Shown here: positions 1-7,559 of the stretch, in pieces
Position numbering within the stretch: position 1 is the stretch's first letter
Layout: each line of letters opens with the position of its first letter
Assembly: GCF_007846085.1 (NCBI RefSeq)
Contig: NZ_VOEJ01000002.1
Coordinates: 372,001 to 436,000 of the forward strand
Source of the DNA: Mucilaginibacter pallidiroseus
GTDB lineage: Bacteria; Bacteroidota; Bacteroidia; Sphingobacteriales; Sphingobacteriaceae
DNA length: 64,000 nucleotides
Direction of reading: 5' to 3'
The notes under the pieces: generated by a model
What the model was told of the DNA's origin: nothing
The model's input: the letters and a program-made list of their open reading frames with translations, nothing else
Database searches by the model: none
Made by a program: the position numbers and the translations under genes

Positions 1-262
1 AAGGCTCCAATTTGGCGTTTACCATACCCCATGAGGTGAGTTGTTTAACGGCCCAATCCTGAGCGCGTTTTAAGCCGGGCGAGTTTGACAAACGCGGACC
101 GGCAACATCTGTTAAGTAAAAAGCGGTTTCCATTACCTTTGAATGGTTTAAACCCTCTTCACGAATTTTAGCAACAGCAGCCTGATCCACAACCTCTTGC
201 GCCATGGCCGATCCTGCCAGGCCTGCAGCAGCCATGCAGGTGTAAAGTAATTTTAATTTCAT
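1..262 (-). CDS. Secreted M28/M20-type metallopeptidase, N-terminal fragment
   Basis: The gene runs off the left edge; only the first 87 or so residues are present. It starts with a signal peptide (MKLKLLYTCMAAAGLAGSAMAQ, cleavage after AMA-Q) followed by a helical segment with the phrases YLTDVAGPRLSNSPG and WAVKQLTSWGM. These phrases are typical of the N-terminus of large Bacteroidota exported M20/M28 zinc aminopeptidases, where the catalytic domain lies further on. No metal ligands are visible in this fragment, so the family call rests on N-terminal resemblance only. The ATG at 262 is the only start consistent with the signal peptide. Confidence 0.6.
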   Translation of the reverse strand, partial: MKLKLLYTCMAAAGLAGSAMAQEVVDQAAVAKIREEGLNHSKVMETAFYLTDVAGPRLSNSPGLKRAQDWAVKQLTSWGMVNAKLEP

Positions 263-379
263 ATAAGTCAGTTAGTTAATTACAACAAACTTATTTAATT
301 AAAACTGCAATTAATGTTGCACGGGCTTAACAAAGTTGTTACAGTGAATATTTATTGGCGTGGGAAAACACCATAAAAC

Positions 380-413
380 AAAAAGGGCATTGCTTCATCG
401 CAATACCCTTTTT
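380..413 (-). terminator. Intrinsic terminator of the barrel-protein gene
   Basis: Arms AAAAAGGG-c-ATTGC and GCAAT-a-CCCTTTTT form a 13-pair stem with one mismatch and a 6-nt loop. It lies 21 nt past the stop of the minus-strand barrel gene and ends in a T run on that strand. Confidence 0.75.
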
Positions 414-434
414 GAACTTAAAAGAATAGGTTAA

Positions 435-1013
435 CTATCTAACATCGCCTTGTACTTTCCTTGCGGTGCTTCTGCCCGGCAGGTAAATCTGGAAACCAAA
501 AGATAAGTTAAGATTGCTTTGTGAAGTTTGATTGCCAAAACCAACAAGGTTGTTGTATTTAAGCAGTGTTTCTAAACCGATGCTTGGTGTAATAAAGTAT
601 GCAAAGCCCGGACCAACGCTTAAGTTAAGACCGTTGGTTTTGCCACCACCGTCGCTTACGTTAGCACCGCCAACACCTACTGTTGCCTCGCCAAAAATAC
701 GGCCATGTTTCAATACCTCAACGTCTGACCCTGTGTAGTAACGGCCCAAAGCACCAACACCATAAGTTGTTGTAGTAGGCGTATTTTTAGCAGTTTGGAT
801 ACCTAAATTTAAATAACCACCCAACGCAACATTATCCTGAATAAACCAGGCGGCTTTAGGGGTAATATCAAAACTGAAAATTTTAGGATCATCTAAACCC
901 AGGTTGATGTTGGAAAGGTTTCCACCCATCAATACATTGCCCTTTTGGATTTGAGCATTCGCTTTAAAACCCAATGCGGCGGCTAATACAAATAGTAAAG
1001 TAAATTTTTTCAT
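435..1013 (-). CDS. Outer-membrane beta-barrel protein
   Basis: 192-residue exported protein. The start is placed at the ATG at 1013 because it begins a textbook signal peptide (MKKFTLLFVLAAALGFKANA-Q); the longer reading adds 17 residues with no signal character. The mature part has alternating hydrophobic/glycine strands (GALGRYYTG, FGEATVGVGGANVSDGGG, LNLSVGPGFAYFITPSIGLE) and a final strand LNLSFGFQIYL, like the small OMP_b-brl barrels of Bacteroidota that take eight or so strands. The specific function is unknown. It is a single-gene unit with its own terminator. The last ten residues (PGRSTARKVQGDVR region) extend past the expected barrel-closing strand. Confidence 0.8.
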   Translation of the reverse strand: MKKFTLLFVLAAALGFKANAQIQKGNVLMGGNLSNINLGLDDPKIFSFDITPKAAWFIQDNVALGGYLNLGIQTAKNTPTTTTYGVGALGRYYTGSDVEVLKHGRIFGEATVGVGGANVSDGGGKTNGLNLSVGPGFAYFITPSIGLETLLKYNNLVGFGNQTSQSNLNLSFGFQIYLPGRSTARKVQGDVR

Positions 1014-1222
1014 AATATTATTTTCATAACTATAGGCAATTGAGGTGCCATCCGTCAATAACAAAGCTTTAACTTAAAGCAAATAAGAATAATTGCCGAG
1101 AAATAAAATTATATTATACTTAAAATCAGGCTAAAAGAACATAAATTTATCAGGAAATAAAATTGGCATTTATTAGTGTTAAAAATGTTTGATTGACAAT
1201 TACATCTCTTAATTAATACATA

Positions 1223-1251
1223 TTGCGCATAATACCCTACATTTATCTTTA
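1223..1251 (+). promoter_or_regulatory. Bacteroidota-type promoter for the VOC gene
   Basis: TTG at 1223-1225, 18-nt spacer, TATCTTTA at 1244-1251 (compare TAnnTTTG). The start codon follows 14 nt after the -7 box, so the leader is very short. Confidence 0.5.
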
Positions 1252-1265
1252 CAAATGCAACTTAT

Positions 1266-1613
1266 ATGTTACAAACGGCTGTACCGGTATTAGCATCATT
1301 AAATGCTGATGAAACTATCACTTTTTATACCCAAAAGCTTGGATTTATTTTAGATGCCAATTGGGATGGTTACCTGATATTTCATCGTGATAATATCATT
1401 ATTCATCATTGGGCCACTACCGACCCTGAGGTACCAAAGGCAACCGGCTGCTACGTACACGTTACCGAGGTAGATAAACTTTATGCCGAGTACCTTGCGC
1501 AAGGTGTTGTGCACCCTAATGATCCATTAAAGAACCGCCCCTGGAACAAACGAGAATTTTCTATTTTAGATAATAACGGAAACCTTATACGGCTTGGCGA
1601 AGATATAGCTTAG
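1266..1613 (+). CDS. VOC-family (glyoxalase/bleomycin-resistance-like) protein
   Basis: 115 residues with one vicinal-oxygen-chelate fold: an N-terminal strand-helix (AVPVLASLNADETITFYTQKLGF), a central DGYLIFHRDNIIIHHW segment and the C-terminal EFSILDNNGNLIRLGE, typical of the 'bleomycin resistance protein' subgroup of small dimeric VOC proteins. Candidate ligands are the His residues of IIIHHW and the Glu of LIRLGE. The substrate cannot be read from sequence; many of these proteins are annotated as resistance proteins without evidence. It converges on the response-regulator gene, and the two stop codons share the bases TTAG. Confidence 0.8.
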   Translation: MLQTAVPVLASLNADETITFYTQKLGFILDANWDGYLIFHRDNIIIHHWATTDPEVPKATGCYVHVTEVDKLYAEYLAQGVVHPNDPLKNRPWNKREFSILDNNGNLIRLGEDIA

Positions 1614-2302
1614 TTGATAAGCAGTTTGTAACCCCGGCCATGCACGTTGATGATCTCTACTGATGGATCGTCCTTTAAATACTTACGTATTTTGCTTAAA
1701 AACACATCCATGCTGCGGCCGTTAAAATAGTTATCATCGTGCCATATGTTAAGCAATGCCTCCTCACGGGTTAGTACCTCGTTCTTTTTAAGGCAAAGCA
1801 ACCTTAATAGTTCGGCCTCTTTGGTCGAGAGCTTTTGGGTATTGCCATTGCGTGTGATAATTTGCGAGGTGTAATCAAAGTCGTAGCTCCCCAGGCTAAA
1901 TTGTGCGGGTTTTTCATCGTCAGTTTTCTCGGCAGCTTGTGTACGTTTCAACAACGCGTTAATGCGCAACAGTAATTCCTCTATCCTGAAGGGCTTGGTT
2001 ATATAATCATCCCCGCCTAGAGTAAACGCCTGAGTTTTATCCTCAATCATTGCCTTGGCAGTTGCAAAAATGATGGGCACAGTGGGGTTTATCTTTCTAA
2101 TCTCCTTGCCTAATGTAAATCCATCCTTTTTGGGCATCATCACATCGAGGATCAGCAAATCATAAGCTTGTTTTGTAAATGCACGCAGGCCTTCCTCGCC
2201 ATCTTTACAAAGTACAACATCAAACTTACCCTTAAGCTGCAGGTAATCCTGTAATAACAGGCCCAGGTTAGGATCATCTTCAACAAGTAGTATTTTCTTC
2301 AT
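1610..2302 (-). CDS. OmpR-family response regulator
   Basis: 230 residues. Receiver domain at residues 1-120 with acidic pocket E8/D9/D10, phospho-acceptor D53 (LLILDVMMP) and conserved K103 (DDYITKPF). A winged-helix DNA-binding domain occupies residues 135-230 (TKEAELLRLLCLKKNEVLTREE ... SMDVFLSKIRKYL ... INVHGRGYKLL). The ATG at 2302 begins the canonical MKKILLVEDD; upstream codons are within a repetitive spacer and are unlikely to be translated. It follows its cognate kinase on the same strand with a 144-nt gap holding unusual inverted repeats. Likely acts on the promoter region between the kinase and the divergent gene, where tandem TTTTAACAAA repeats lie (inference). Confidence 0.93.
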   Translation of the reverse strand: MKKILLVEDDPNLGLLLQDYLQLKGKFDVVLCKDGEEGLRAFTKQAYDLLILDVMMPKKDGFTLGKEIRKINPTVPIIFATAKAMIEDKTQAFTLGGDDYITKPFRIEELLLRINALLKRTQAAEKTDDEKPAQFSLGSYDFDYTSQIITRNGNTQKLSTKEAELLRLLCLKKNEVLTREEALLNIWHDDNYFNGRSMDVFLSKIRKYLKDDPSVEIINVHGRGYKLLIN

Positions 2303-2312
2303 GAGTATTTTT

Positions 2313-2440
2313 TTAAGAAGTCGGGGAGTCCGAAAGTCCGAGAAGTCCGAAAGATAGAAACAAAGCATCTTTCTGACTTATCTGACTTTCCAACTAATTA
2401 AATCTTTCGGACTTCCCAACTTTCGGACTTTCCGGACTAA
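2313..2440. repeat. Imperfect inverted/direct repeat tract of AGTCCGAA units
   Basis: The spacer between kinase and regulator is built from variants of an 8-mer: AGTCCGAA and AGTCCGAG near 2326-2353, then the reverse complement CTTTCGGACTT at 2404-2414 and again at 2420-2430. AAGTCCGAAAG (2343-2353) is the exact complement of both right-hand copies, so the transcript can form a stem of at least 11 pairs. Confidence 0.7.
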
Positions 2441-2446
2441 AAATCA

Positions 2447-4270
2447 TCACACCGCCGCAAATTTGAGTTCAAACTCCGAGCCTTTATCTTTTTCGGACCG
2501 TACGCTTATCGTACCATCCAGCCTTTTTACAATGGTGTTTACATAGCTTAACCCAAGGCCAAAGCCTTTAACATCATGCAAATTACCGGTTGGTATACGG
2601 TAAAACTGCTCGAATATTTTGGCTTGCTGATCGCGGTTCATTCCTATACCTTTATCAGCAACCCGAATGTACACCTGGCCGCCTTTATTAAATGTGCTGA
2701 TAGTTATAACCGGGGCATCTTTACTGTACTTTATGGCATTATCAATAAGGTTATAAAGCACATTGCTAAAATGCAGTTCGTCGGCAATAATAACCGGGTT
2801 TTCGGCTTCCAGATGCAAGTTGGCTTCCGCACCGCACTTCTGTAGTTTCAAATTCATGCTATCCAACACTACGCCAATCATTTCATTAACATCAACCGGC
2901 TTTTGTTCCAGCTTGAAATCGTTTTTTTCTATCCGGGCAATATTAAGCACACGCTCGATATGGCTGCCGAGGCGCACATTTTCTTCATATATAACATTGG
3001 CAAGACGGGCCACCCTGGCCTTATCTTCGGCAATTTCATCATCCTTTAAAGCCTCGCTGGCAATCATAATGGTTGATACCGGCGTCTTAAACTCGTGCGT
3101 CATGTTATTAATGAAGTCTATCTTCATCTCCGATATCTTCTTTTGCTTTAATATCGACATGATGGTATAACCGAAACAGAAAATCAGCACCAACAGCAAT
3201 CCGGCAGTACTGCCCATGGTGGCTGTCATGTTACCTAATATAAAAGAGCTTTTTTCGGGGAAGGTAATTTTAATCTTGCCAGGGTCGTTCACCACCTCGT
3301 TGCTGAAGATGGGCTTTTCATAAGTATTAGCTTCCACAAAATGCGGCTTTTCGCCCTGATTCATGGCGCTCGAGAAAATGAGCGAGTCGCTGTTGGCTGT
3401 GCTTACTTCATAACTAAACGGAAGCGAAATACCGCGATTATGCAGCTCAAAACGCAAGAGTGAATCTATCCAGATTGTGTTGATACGCTTATAAAGCGGC
3501 TCGTTAGATTTTCGGTACTCCTCGGCAATGCTTTCAATAACACTGGTTTTTGTAGGCAACGTTTGCGAAATATTCTGCAGCGAGTCTGCCTCGAGCATCT
3601 TCTTTACTTCTTTAAAACGGCGTTCCTTTTCATGCCTTATCTGCTCCTGCTGCCAAAGCGGATTAATGCGGGCCTCTGATATCACCTGACGGCCAAATTG
3701 CGGGTCGATGTAGGTGTATCGCAGGGTATCATATTTATTAAGCTTGCGCTTAGGGTTACGCACAGGTGCCGGGGTTTTAACTATCTCGGGTATAAAGCGG
3801 CCATGCACATCGCCAAACTCATCGGTAAACTCCTCTATCCTGATGCGCAGGTTTACTGTCCCCATCTGGGCCATACGCGCCAAATCATCATCCATTTGTT
3901 TATGCATGATCATGCGCTTAAGGCTATCGCGCAGCATGGCAAGTTTACGCTCACGCTTGCTTTTTTTATTGCGAATGGTAACCGAATCGAGCGATGTATT
4001 TTTTCCGTTGATGCTGATCTGGGTAATCTTATCTACCCTTTGTAATGATGTGAATGATTGCTGCCTGTCGGTTTTGGCGTTCAAAAAGTTAATGGCATCG
4101 CGTTTGGCAACTTTGTTAACCACGCTGTTCAGCGCCTCGTTAACCGACCGGTTAAAAAGCTCGGATTGCATTTTGTATGACTGGCGCAAAAAATAAAGCT
4201 GCATAGCCACCACGCCTACCAACGCAAAACCCATCAACCCTATAATTAAACCAATACTCCGCTTTTTCAT
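2447..4270 (-). CDS. Membrane sensor histidine kinase (partner of the OmpR-type regulator)
   Basis: 607 residues. First membrane segment at residues 7-27, a long periplasmic region of about 320 residues rich in charged and coiled stretches, and a second membrane segment near 350-372 (AGLLLVLIFCFGYTIMSIL). Then comes HisKA with H392 in NNMTHEFKTP and a HATPase_c domain with N box (LYNLIDNAIKYS), G1 (ADKGIGM) and G2 (GFGLGLSY). The periplasmic part has no named domain that I recognise; the layout is the common Bacteroidota class of kinases paired with OmpR-type regulators. Cotranscribed with the regulator downstream. It lies back to back with the secreted-protein gene at 4399. Confidence 0.92.
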   Translation of the reverse strand: MKKRSIGLIIGLMGFALVGVVAMQLYFLRQSYKMQSELFNRSVNEALNSVVNKVAKRDAINFLNAKTDRQQSFTSLQRVDKITQISINGKNTSLDSVTIRNKKSKRERKLAMLRDSLKRMIMHKQMDDDLARMAQMGTVNLRIRIEEFTDEFGDVHGRFIPEIVKTPAPVRNPKRKLNKYDTLRYTYIDPQFGRQVISEARINPLWQQEQIRHEKERRFKEVKKMLEADSLQNISQTLPTKTSVIESIAEEYRKSNEPLYKRINTIWIDSLLRFELHNRGISLPFSYEVSTANSDSLIFSSAMNQGEKPHFVEANTYEKPIFSNEVVNDPGKIKITFPEKSSFILGNMTATMGSTAGLLLVLIFCFGYTIMSILKQKKISEMKIDFINNMTHEFKTPVSTIMIASEALKDDEIAEDKARVARLANVIYEENVRLGSHIERVLNIARIEKNDFKLEQKPVDVNEMIGVVLDSMNLKLQKCGAEANLHLEAENPVIIADELHFSNVLYNLIDNAIKYSKDAPVITISTFNKGGQVYIRVADKGIGMNRDQQAKIFEQFYRIPTGNLHDVKGFGLGLSYVNTIVKRLDGTISVRSEKDKGSEFELKFAAV

Positions 4271-4277
4271 GCAAATA

Positions 4278-4285
4278 CAAATTTA
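4278..4285 (-). promoter_or_regulatory. Candidate -7 element of the kinase/regulator operon
   Basis: On the minus strand this reads TAAATTTG, an exact TAnnTTTG match, 7 nt before the start codon at 4270. No good TTG -33 lies 19-20 nt upstream, as expected if an activator is needed. Confidence 0.35.
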
Positions 4286-4310
4286 TTTTTAATTGACTTA
4301 CCGTAGAGGC

Positions 4311-4330
4311 TTTTAACAAATTTTAACAAA
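4311..4330. promoter_or_regulatory. Tandem TTTTAACAAA repeats, candidate OmpR-type operator
   Basis: Two perfect 10-bp copies, TTTTAACAAATTTTAACAAA, in the 128-bp space between the kinase operon and the divergent secreted gene. OmpR/PhoB-class regulators bind direct repeats with a 10-11 bp period; the neighbouring operon encodes such a regulator. Binding is inferred, not shown. Confidence 0.5.
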
Positions 4331-4370
4331 TGCTACGTTTGTTTTAATCTGCTGATATGCAAGCATTTTA

Positions 4371-4378
4371 TAACTTTG
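4371..4378 (+). promoter_or_regulatory. Candidate -7 element of the secreted-protein gene
   Basis: TAACTTTG, an exact TAnnTTTG match 20 nt before the ATG at 4399. No clear TTG -33 is seen; the tandem repeat at 4311-4330 lies 40 nt upstream. Confidence 0.4.
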
Positions 4379-4398
4379 GTATGCAAAACCATATCATC

Positions 4399-5235
4399 AT
4401 GAAAAAGATATTGACCAAACCCGGCTTCGAAGTAATTTTTTCGCTGACCCTGATAACCATAATGGCCCTGCCACCGCTGGTACTGGCGCAAACACAAAAG
4501 AGCATTGAAATTAAAATAGTTAATGGCGACACCACCATTAACGGGAAAAATATTAAAAAACTTAATGCTGCAGAGCGCAAAGACGCCTTAGCAGTTATGA
4601 GTGAGGCACCTGTGCCACCGCCAACGCCACCCGTGCCCGGCAATAATTCTGCTTACACCCTTAACCAAAATAAGGACGGCAATACCGTGATAATTGAAAA
4701 GCAAGTTACAACAGATAATGATAGCCGCACACTTGCAGGCGGCGCACCAAAACGCATTCGTTTAAAAAGGATAACTACCGATAGTACTTACAGTACCCGC
4801 CTGGATGGCGAGCCGGCACCGATGAAGTTTCGTTTAAGCCGCCGGGTAAAAAATGGAATGGATAGCCGTAACAGCCAATCGGCCAGCTACTCCAATACCG
4901 ACAGCGATGGCATTACCACTACGTTTAGCTACACCGTGAACGATGCACCGGCCGATAAGTTAAAAGCCTTAACAGGCGCAGATAAGGCAACGCTGGATAT
5001 AAGCGACCTTTACTTAAGTTACGAGTTCAGTACAGCTAAAAGCATCATTTCATTAAATGTGCCCGCCGGTAGTACCGAGCTAAAATTAACCAACAGTAAT
5101 GGCAACACCATCTGGGCAGAGAAGACATCTGCAACAAGCTTTACCAAAAAATTTGTATTGCCGGTAAATGGTGTTTACTACTTGCAGGCTAAACAGGGCA
5201 GCAAAGTAGCACTTAAGAAAATTGTTAAAGAGTAA
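4399..5235 (+). CDS. Secreted protein with type IX sorting-like C-terminal tail
   Basis: 278 residues from the ATG at 4399, chosen because a membrane-targeting signal follows directly (MKKILTKPGFEVIFSLTLITIMALPPLVLAQ). A proline-rich patch (APVPPPTPPVPG) is followed by low-complexity Ser/Thr/Asn-rich sequence. The last 75 or so residues (VPAGSTELKLTNSNGNTIWAEK ... LPVNGVYYLQAKQGSKVALKKIVKE) follow the pattern of type A sorting domains recognised by the type IX secretion system: a strand-turn-strand body, GvYylq, then a basic KKIV end. No enzymatic domain is visible. It is divergent from the two-component system at 1.6-4.3 kb and may be its target. Confidence 0.7.
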   Translation: MKKILTKPGFEVIFSLTLITIMALPPLVLAQTQKSIEIKIVNGDTTINGKNIKKLNAAERKDALAVMSEAPVPPPTPPVPGNNSAYTLNQNKDGNTVIIEKQVTTDNDSRTLAGGAPKRIRLKRITTDSTYSTRLDGEPAPMKFRLSRRVKNGMDSRNSQSASYSNTDSDGITTTFSYTVNDAPADKLKALTGADKATLDISDLYLSYEFSTAKSIISLNVPAGSTELKLTNSNGNTIWAEKTSATSFTKKFVLPVNGVYYLQAKQGSKVALKKIVKE

Positions 5236-5262
5236 CTTGCAGTTGCCGGTTAGGCAGTTAGC

Positions 5263-5308
5263 AGATAAAAAGGCCCTCTCGAATATTTCAAGAGGGCCTT
5301 TTTTATCT
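5263..5308. terminator. Bidirectional intrinsic terminator
   Basis: Long hairpin: arms AGATAAAAAGGCCCTCT and AGAGGGCCTTTTTTATCT around an 11-nt loop, with A/T runs on both sides. It serves the secreted-protein gene (+) and the DUF3127 gene (-). Confidence 0.9.
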
Positions 5309-5368
5309 TTCATCAGTTTTTAGCAAATCTTAATAGAGCAAACTGTGAACTAAATACTGCAACTAATA

Positions 5369-5728
5369 TTAGAATGGCAAATCGTCATCATCTGGTGCAG
5401 AGCTGATATCAGCTGGCGGGGCGTATTGCGGTGCTGGTGCGCCGGCGCCACCAAGCTGGTTAATTTTCCATAACTGCAGCGAGTTGAAATAGCTTTTTTT
5501 GCCTGACTTGTCTGTCCATGGGCGGCCGCGCAGGTTAAAAAACACTTCTATATCATCACCAACCTTAACATTATCCAACAAATTGCAACGATCCTGTATA
5601 GCTTCGAACTTTAAATACTCGGGATACTGTGGGTTCTCGATGTATTCAAGTATCAATTCTCTCTTCTTCAATGATTCGGTTACCTGTTGGGTTGCCGAAA
5701 CTTCGTGTACCTTACCTTTAACTTCCAT
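5369..5728 (-). CDS. DUF3127 domain protein (possible single-strand DNA-binding fold)
   Basis: 119 residues; the ATG at 5728 gives MEVKGKVHEVSATQQVTESLKKRELILEY, the characteristic start of DUF3127. The domain is a small OB-fold-like barrel (KFEAIQDRCNLLDNVKVGDDIEVFFNLRGRPW ... SYFNSLQLWKI). It is followed by a flexible Gly/Ala/Pro linker and an acidic tip ending PDDDDLPF. That tail is strikingly like the acidic DDDxPF tip of SSB proteins, which docks many repair and replication partners. So it may act on nucleic acids as an SSB-like accessory factor; that role is inference. It is divergent from the THUMP methyltransferase gene with 85 bp between starts. Confidence 0.82.
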   Translation of the reverse strand: MEVKGKVHEVSATQQVTESLKKRELILEYIENPQYPEYLKFEAIQDRCNLLDNVKVGDDIEVFFNLRGRPWTDKSGKKSYFNSLQLWKINQLGGAGAPAPQYAPPADISSAPDDDDLPF

Positions 5729-5813
5729 AGTTTCCAGAAAATATTTAAAATGTAAAGTTAATAGTATGAAATTAAATAGCGGCGTATTTAATTCATAAAT
5801 TCGCAGAATAATT

Positions 5814-6986
5814 ATGCAAGTTTTCCACACCGAGAGTAAAATCATTATTACCTGCAATAAGCGCCTGTCGCCCTACCTGCAGCACGAAGTTGAGGCACTG
5901 GGCTACAAGCCAACCCGCGTTTTCCAAACAGGGGTTGAGCTGCAGGGCACCGTTACCGACACCATTCCACTTAACCTTAACCTGCGCTGCGCCAGCCAGA
6001 TATTATACTTGCTTAAAAGCTTTGAGGCCGAAAACCCGCAAGAGCTTTATGACGAACTGGTTAAAATTGAATGGGAACAGCTTATTGATTTTACAGGTTA
6101 TTTTTCAGTAACTTCAAACGTAAATAACGAGCATATACTTACCCCGCTTTTTGCCAACGTAAAGGTTAAGGATGCCATTGTAGACAGGATTAAATCTGTT
6201 AAAGGCATACGCCCAAACTCGGGCGCGGATGTAAACAAAACGGTTATACATCTGTACTGGCAGGATAACAAAGCCGACATCTTCATAGATACATCTGGCG
6301 AAACCCTGGCCAAACATAGCTACCGTAAAATACCGGGCAAGGCACCTATGCTGGAGGCGTTGGCCACATCAACCATTATGGCTACCAACTGGGACAGGAA
6401 AAGCACCTTTATTAACCCCATGTGCGGATCGGGCACGCTGGCTATCGAGGCGGCGCTTTTAGCCACCGATAAACACCCCGGCCTTTTCAGAATGAACTAT
6501 GGCTTTATGCACATTATGGGATATGATGAGCAGGTTTTTTTTGTTGAGCGCCGTAAATTGAAAGACAAGGCAACCAAGGCTGTCGACTTCAAAATTATTG
6601 CAACAGATATTTCTGAAGATGCTATTGATATTGCCCGCCGTAACGCAAACACTGCAGGCGTAGAACATTTGATTGACTTTTACGTTTGTGACTTTGAAGA
6701 AACGGAAGTACCTGAGCAACCAGGTGTGGTAATGTTTAACCCCGAATACGGCGAGCGCTTAGGCACGCACAGCAAGTTAGAGGTTACCTACAAGCGCATG
6801 GGTGATTATCTTAAAAAGAAGTGCCTGGGATACCGCGGATACGTTTTTACCGGCAACCCGGACTTAGCCAAGAAAATTGGCCTGCGCCCAAGCCGCCGCA
6901 TTGAGTTTTATAACGGTAAGCTTGATTGCCGCTTGTTTGAGTACGAGCTGTATGAAGGCACCAAACGCGAACCAAAAGCAGAATAA
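5814..6986 (+). CDS. THUMP-domain class I rRNA (guanine-N2) methyltransferase
   Basis: 390 residues. The N-terminal part holds a ferredoxin-like region and THUMP domain (residues about 1-160, with CNKRLSPYLQHEVEALGY near the start), the RNA-binding module. The C-terminal Rossmann methyltransferase has SAM motif I at FINPMCGSGTLAIEAALLA and the catalytic-type motif N309-P-E-Y (MFNPEYGERLG). The usual motif is NPPY, so Pro to Glu is a family variant also common in Bacteroidota homologues. The closest characterised relative is the N-terminal half of RlmL, which modifies G2445 of 23S rRNA; this substrate is inference. The next gene starts on the base after its stop. Confidence 0.88.
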   Translation: MQVFHTESKIIITCNKRLSPYLQHEVEALGYKPTRVFQTGVELQGTVTDTIPLNLNLRCASQILYLLKSFEAENPQELYDELVKIEWEQLIDFTGYFSVTSNVNNEHILTPLFANVKVKDAIVDRIKSVKGIRPNSGADVNKTVIHLYWQDNKADIFIDTSGETLAKHSYRKIPGKAPMLEALATSTIMATNWDRKSTFINPMCGSGTLAIEAALLATDKHPGLFRMNYGFMHIMGYDEQVFFVERRKLKDKATKAVDFKIIATDISEDAIDIARRNANTAGVEHLIDFYVCDFEETEVPEQPGVVMFNPEYGERLGTHSKLEVTYKRMGDYLKKKCLGYRGYVFTGNPDLAKKIGLRPSRRIEFYNGKLDCRLFEYELYEGTKREPKAE

Positions 6987-7484
6987 ATGAAAAAGCTGAT
7001 CATATTTGCACTTTTACTATCAACCGCATTTTTTGCGCAGGCGCAGCAAACCGAGCTATCGTTCCCTTTTCAGGGTGGCGCACCGGTAATGACAAAGTTT
7101 TTTAAAGACAGCATTACGGTAAGCCCGGAAATTAAGGCCAAAAAAGCTACGGGCATGGCAATCTTAAAGTTTACGGCTGATGAGTACGGAACAATATCAA
7201 AAATTGTGATCTACTACGCTGATGATTACATGCTGACCGTACCTGTTATTGAGGCCCTGAAAAAATCAACCAAAAAATGGATAATCCCCGATAAAGAGAA
7301 GTTCCATGATTTTATTATCCCGGTATCAATAGGCTTTAATAAGCCAACAACCGGCATTGCAGAAGTGCAGAAGGCTAATTACGATTTCTACAAAACCCGC
7401 AGGCCAATTTTAACCAAAGACCAATTGCCTTTAAACTCGGCCACGTTGCTGCCTACCGTTATGGTAAGCTACGATTTGAAATAA
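6987..7484 (+). CDS. Exported TonB-C-like protein
   Basis: 165 residues with a clear signal peptide (MKKLIIFALLLSTAFFAQA-Q). The mature part resembles the C-terminal TonB fold: KATGMAILKFTADEYGTISKIVIYYADDYMLTVPVIEALKKSTKKWIIPD matches the pattern G.v.l.f.v...G.v....v......l...a...l......w. It lacks a membrane anchor and Pro-rich spacer, so it is not a classical energy transducer. The start codon directly abuts the stop of the methyltransferase gene (TAAATG), so the two are translationally linked. The link in function is unclear. No other domain seen. Confidence 0.7.
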   Translation: MKKLIIFALLLSTAFFAQAQQTELSFPFQGGAPVMTKFFKDSITVSPEIKAKKATGMAILKFTADEYGTISKIVIYYADDYMLTVPVIEALKKSTKKWIIPDKEKFHDFIIPVSIGFNKPTTGIAEVQKANYDFYKTRRPILTKDQLPLNSATLLPTVMVSYDLK

Positions 7485-7504
7485 TATAGGCTGACACAAT
7501 ATTG

Positions 7505-7540
7505 AAAAGCCCTTGCAAACTCAATTTTGCAAGGGCTTTT
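7505..7540. terminator. Bidirectional intrinsic terminator
   Basis: Perfect 15-bp arms AAAAGCCCTTGCAAA / TTTGCAAGGGCTTTT around a 6-nt loop, between convergent genes ending at 7484 (+) and 7560 (-). Confidence 0.92.
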
Positions 7541-7559
7541 TGTTAAGGGGCATTTTTAA

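Noticed and set aside
5814..6986. NPEY in place of NPPY as a sign of an inactive methyltransferase
   Set aside because: The NPEYGERLG form appears to be usual among Bacteroidota THUMP methyltransferases, so I do not take it as loss of function.
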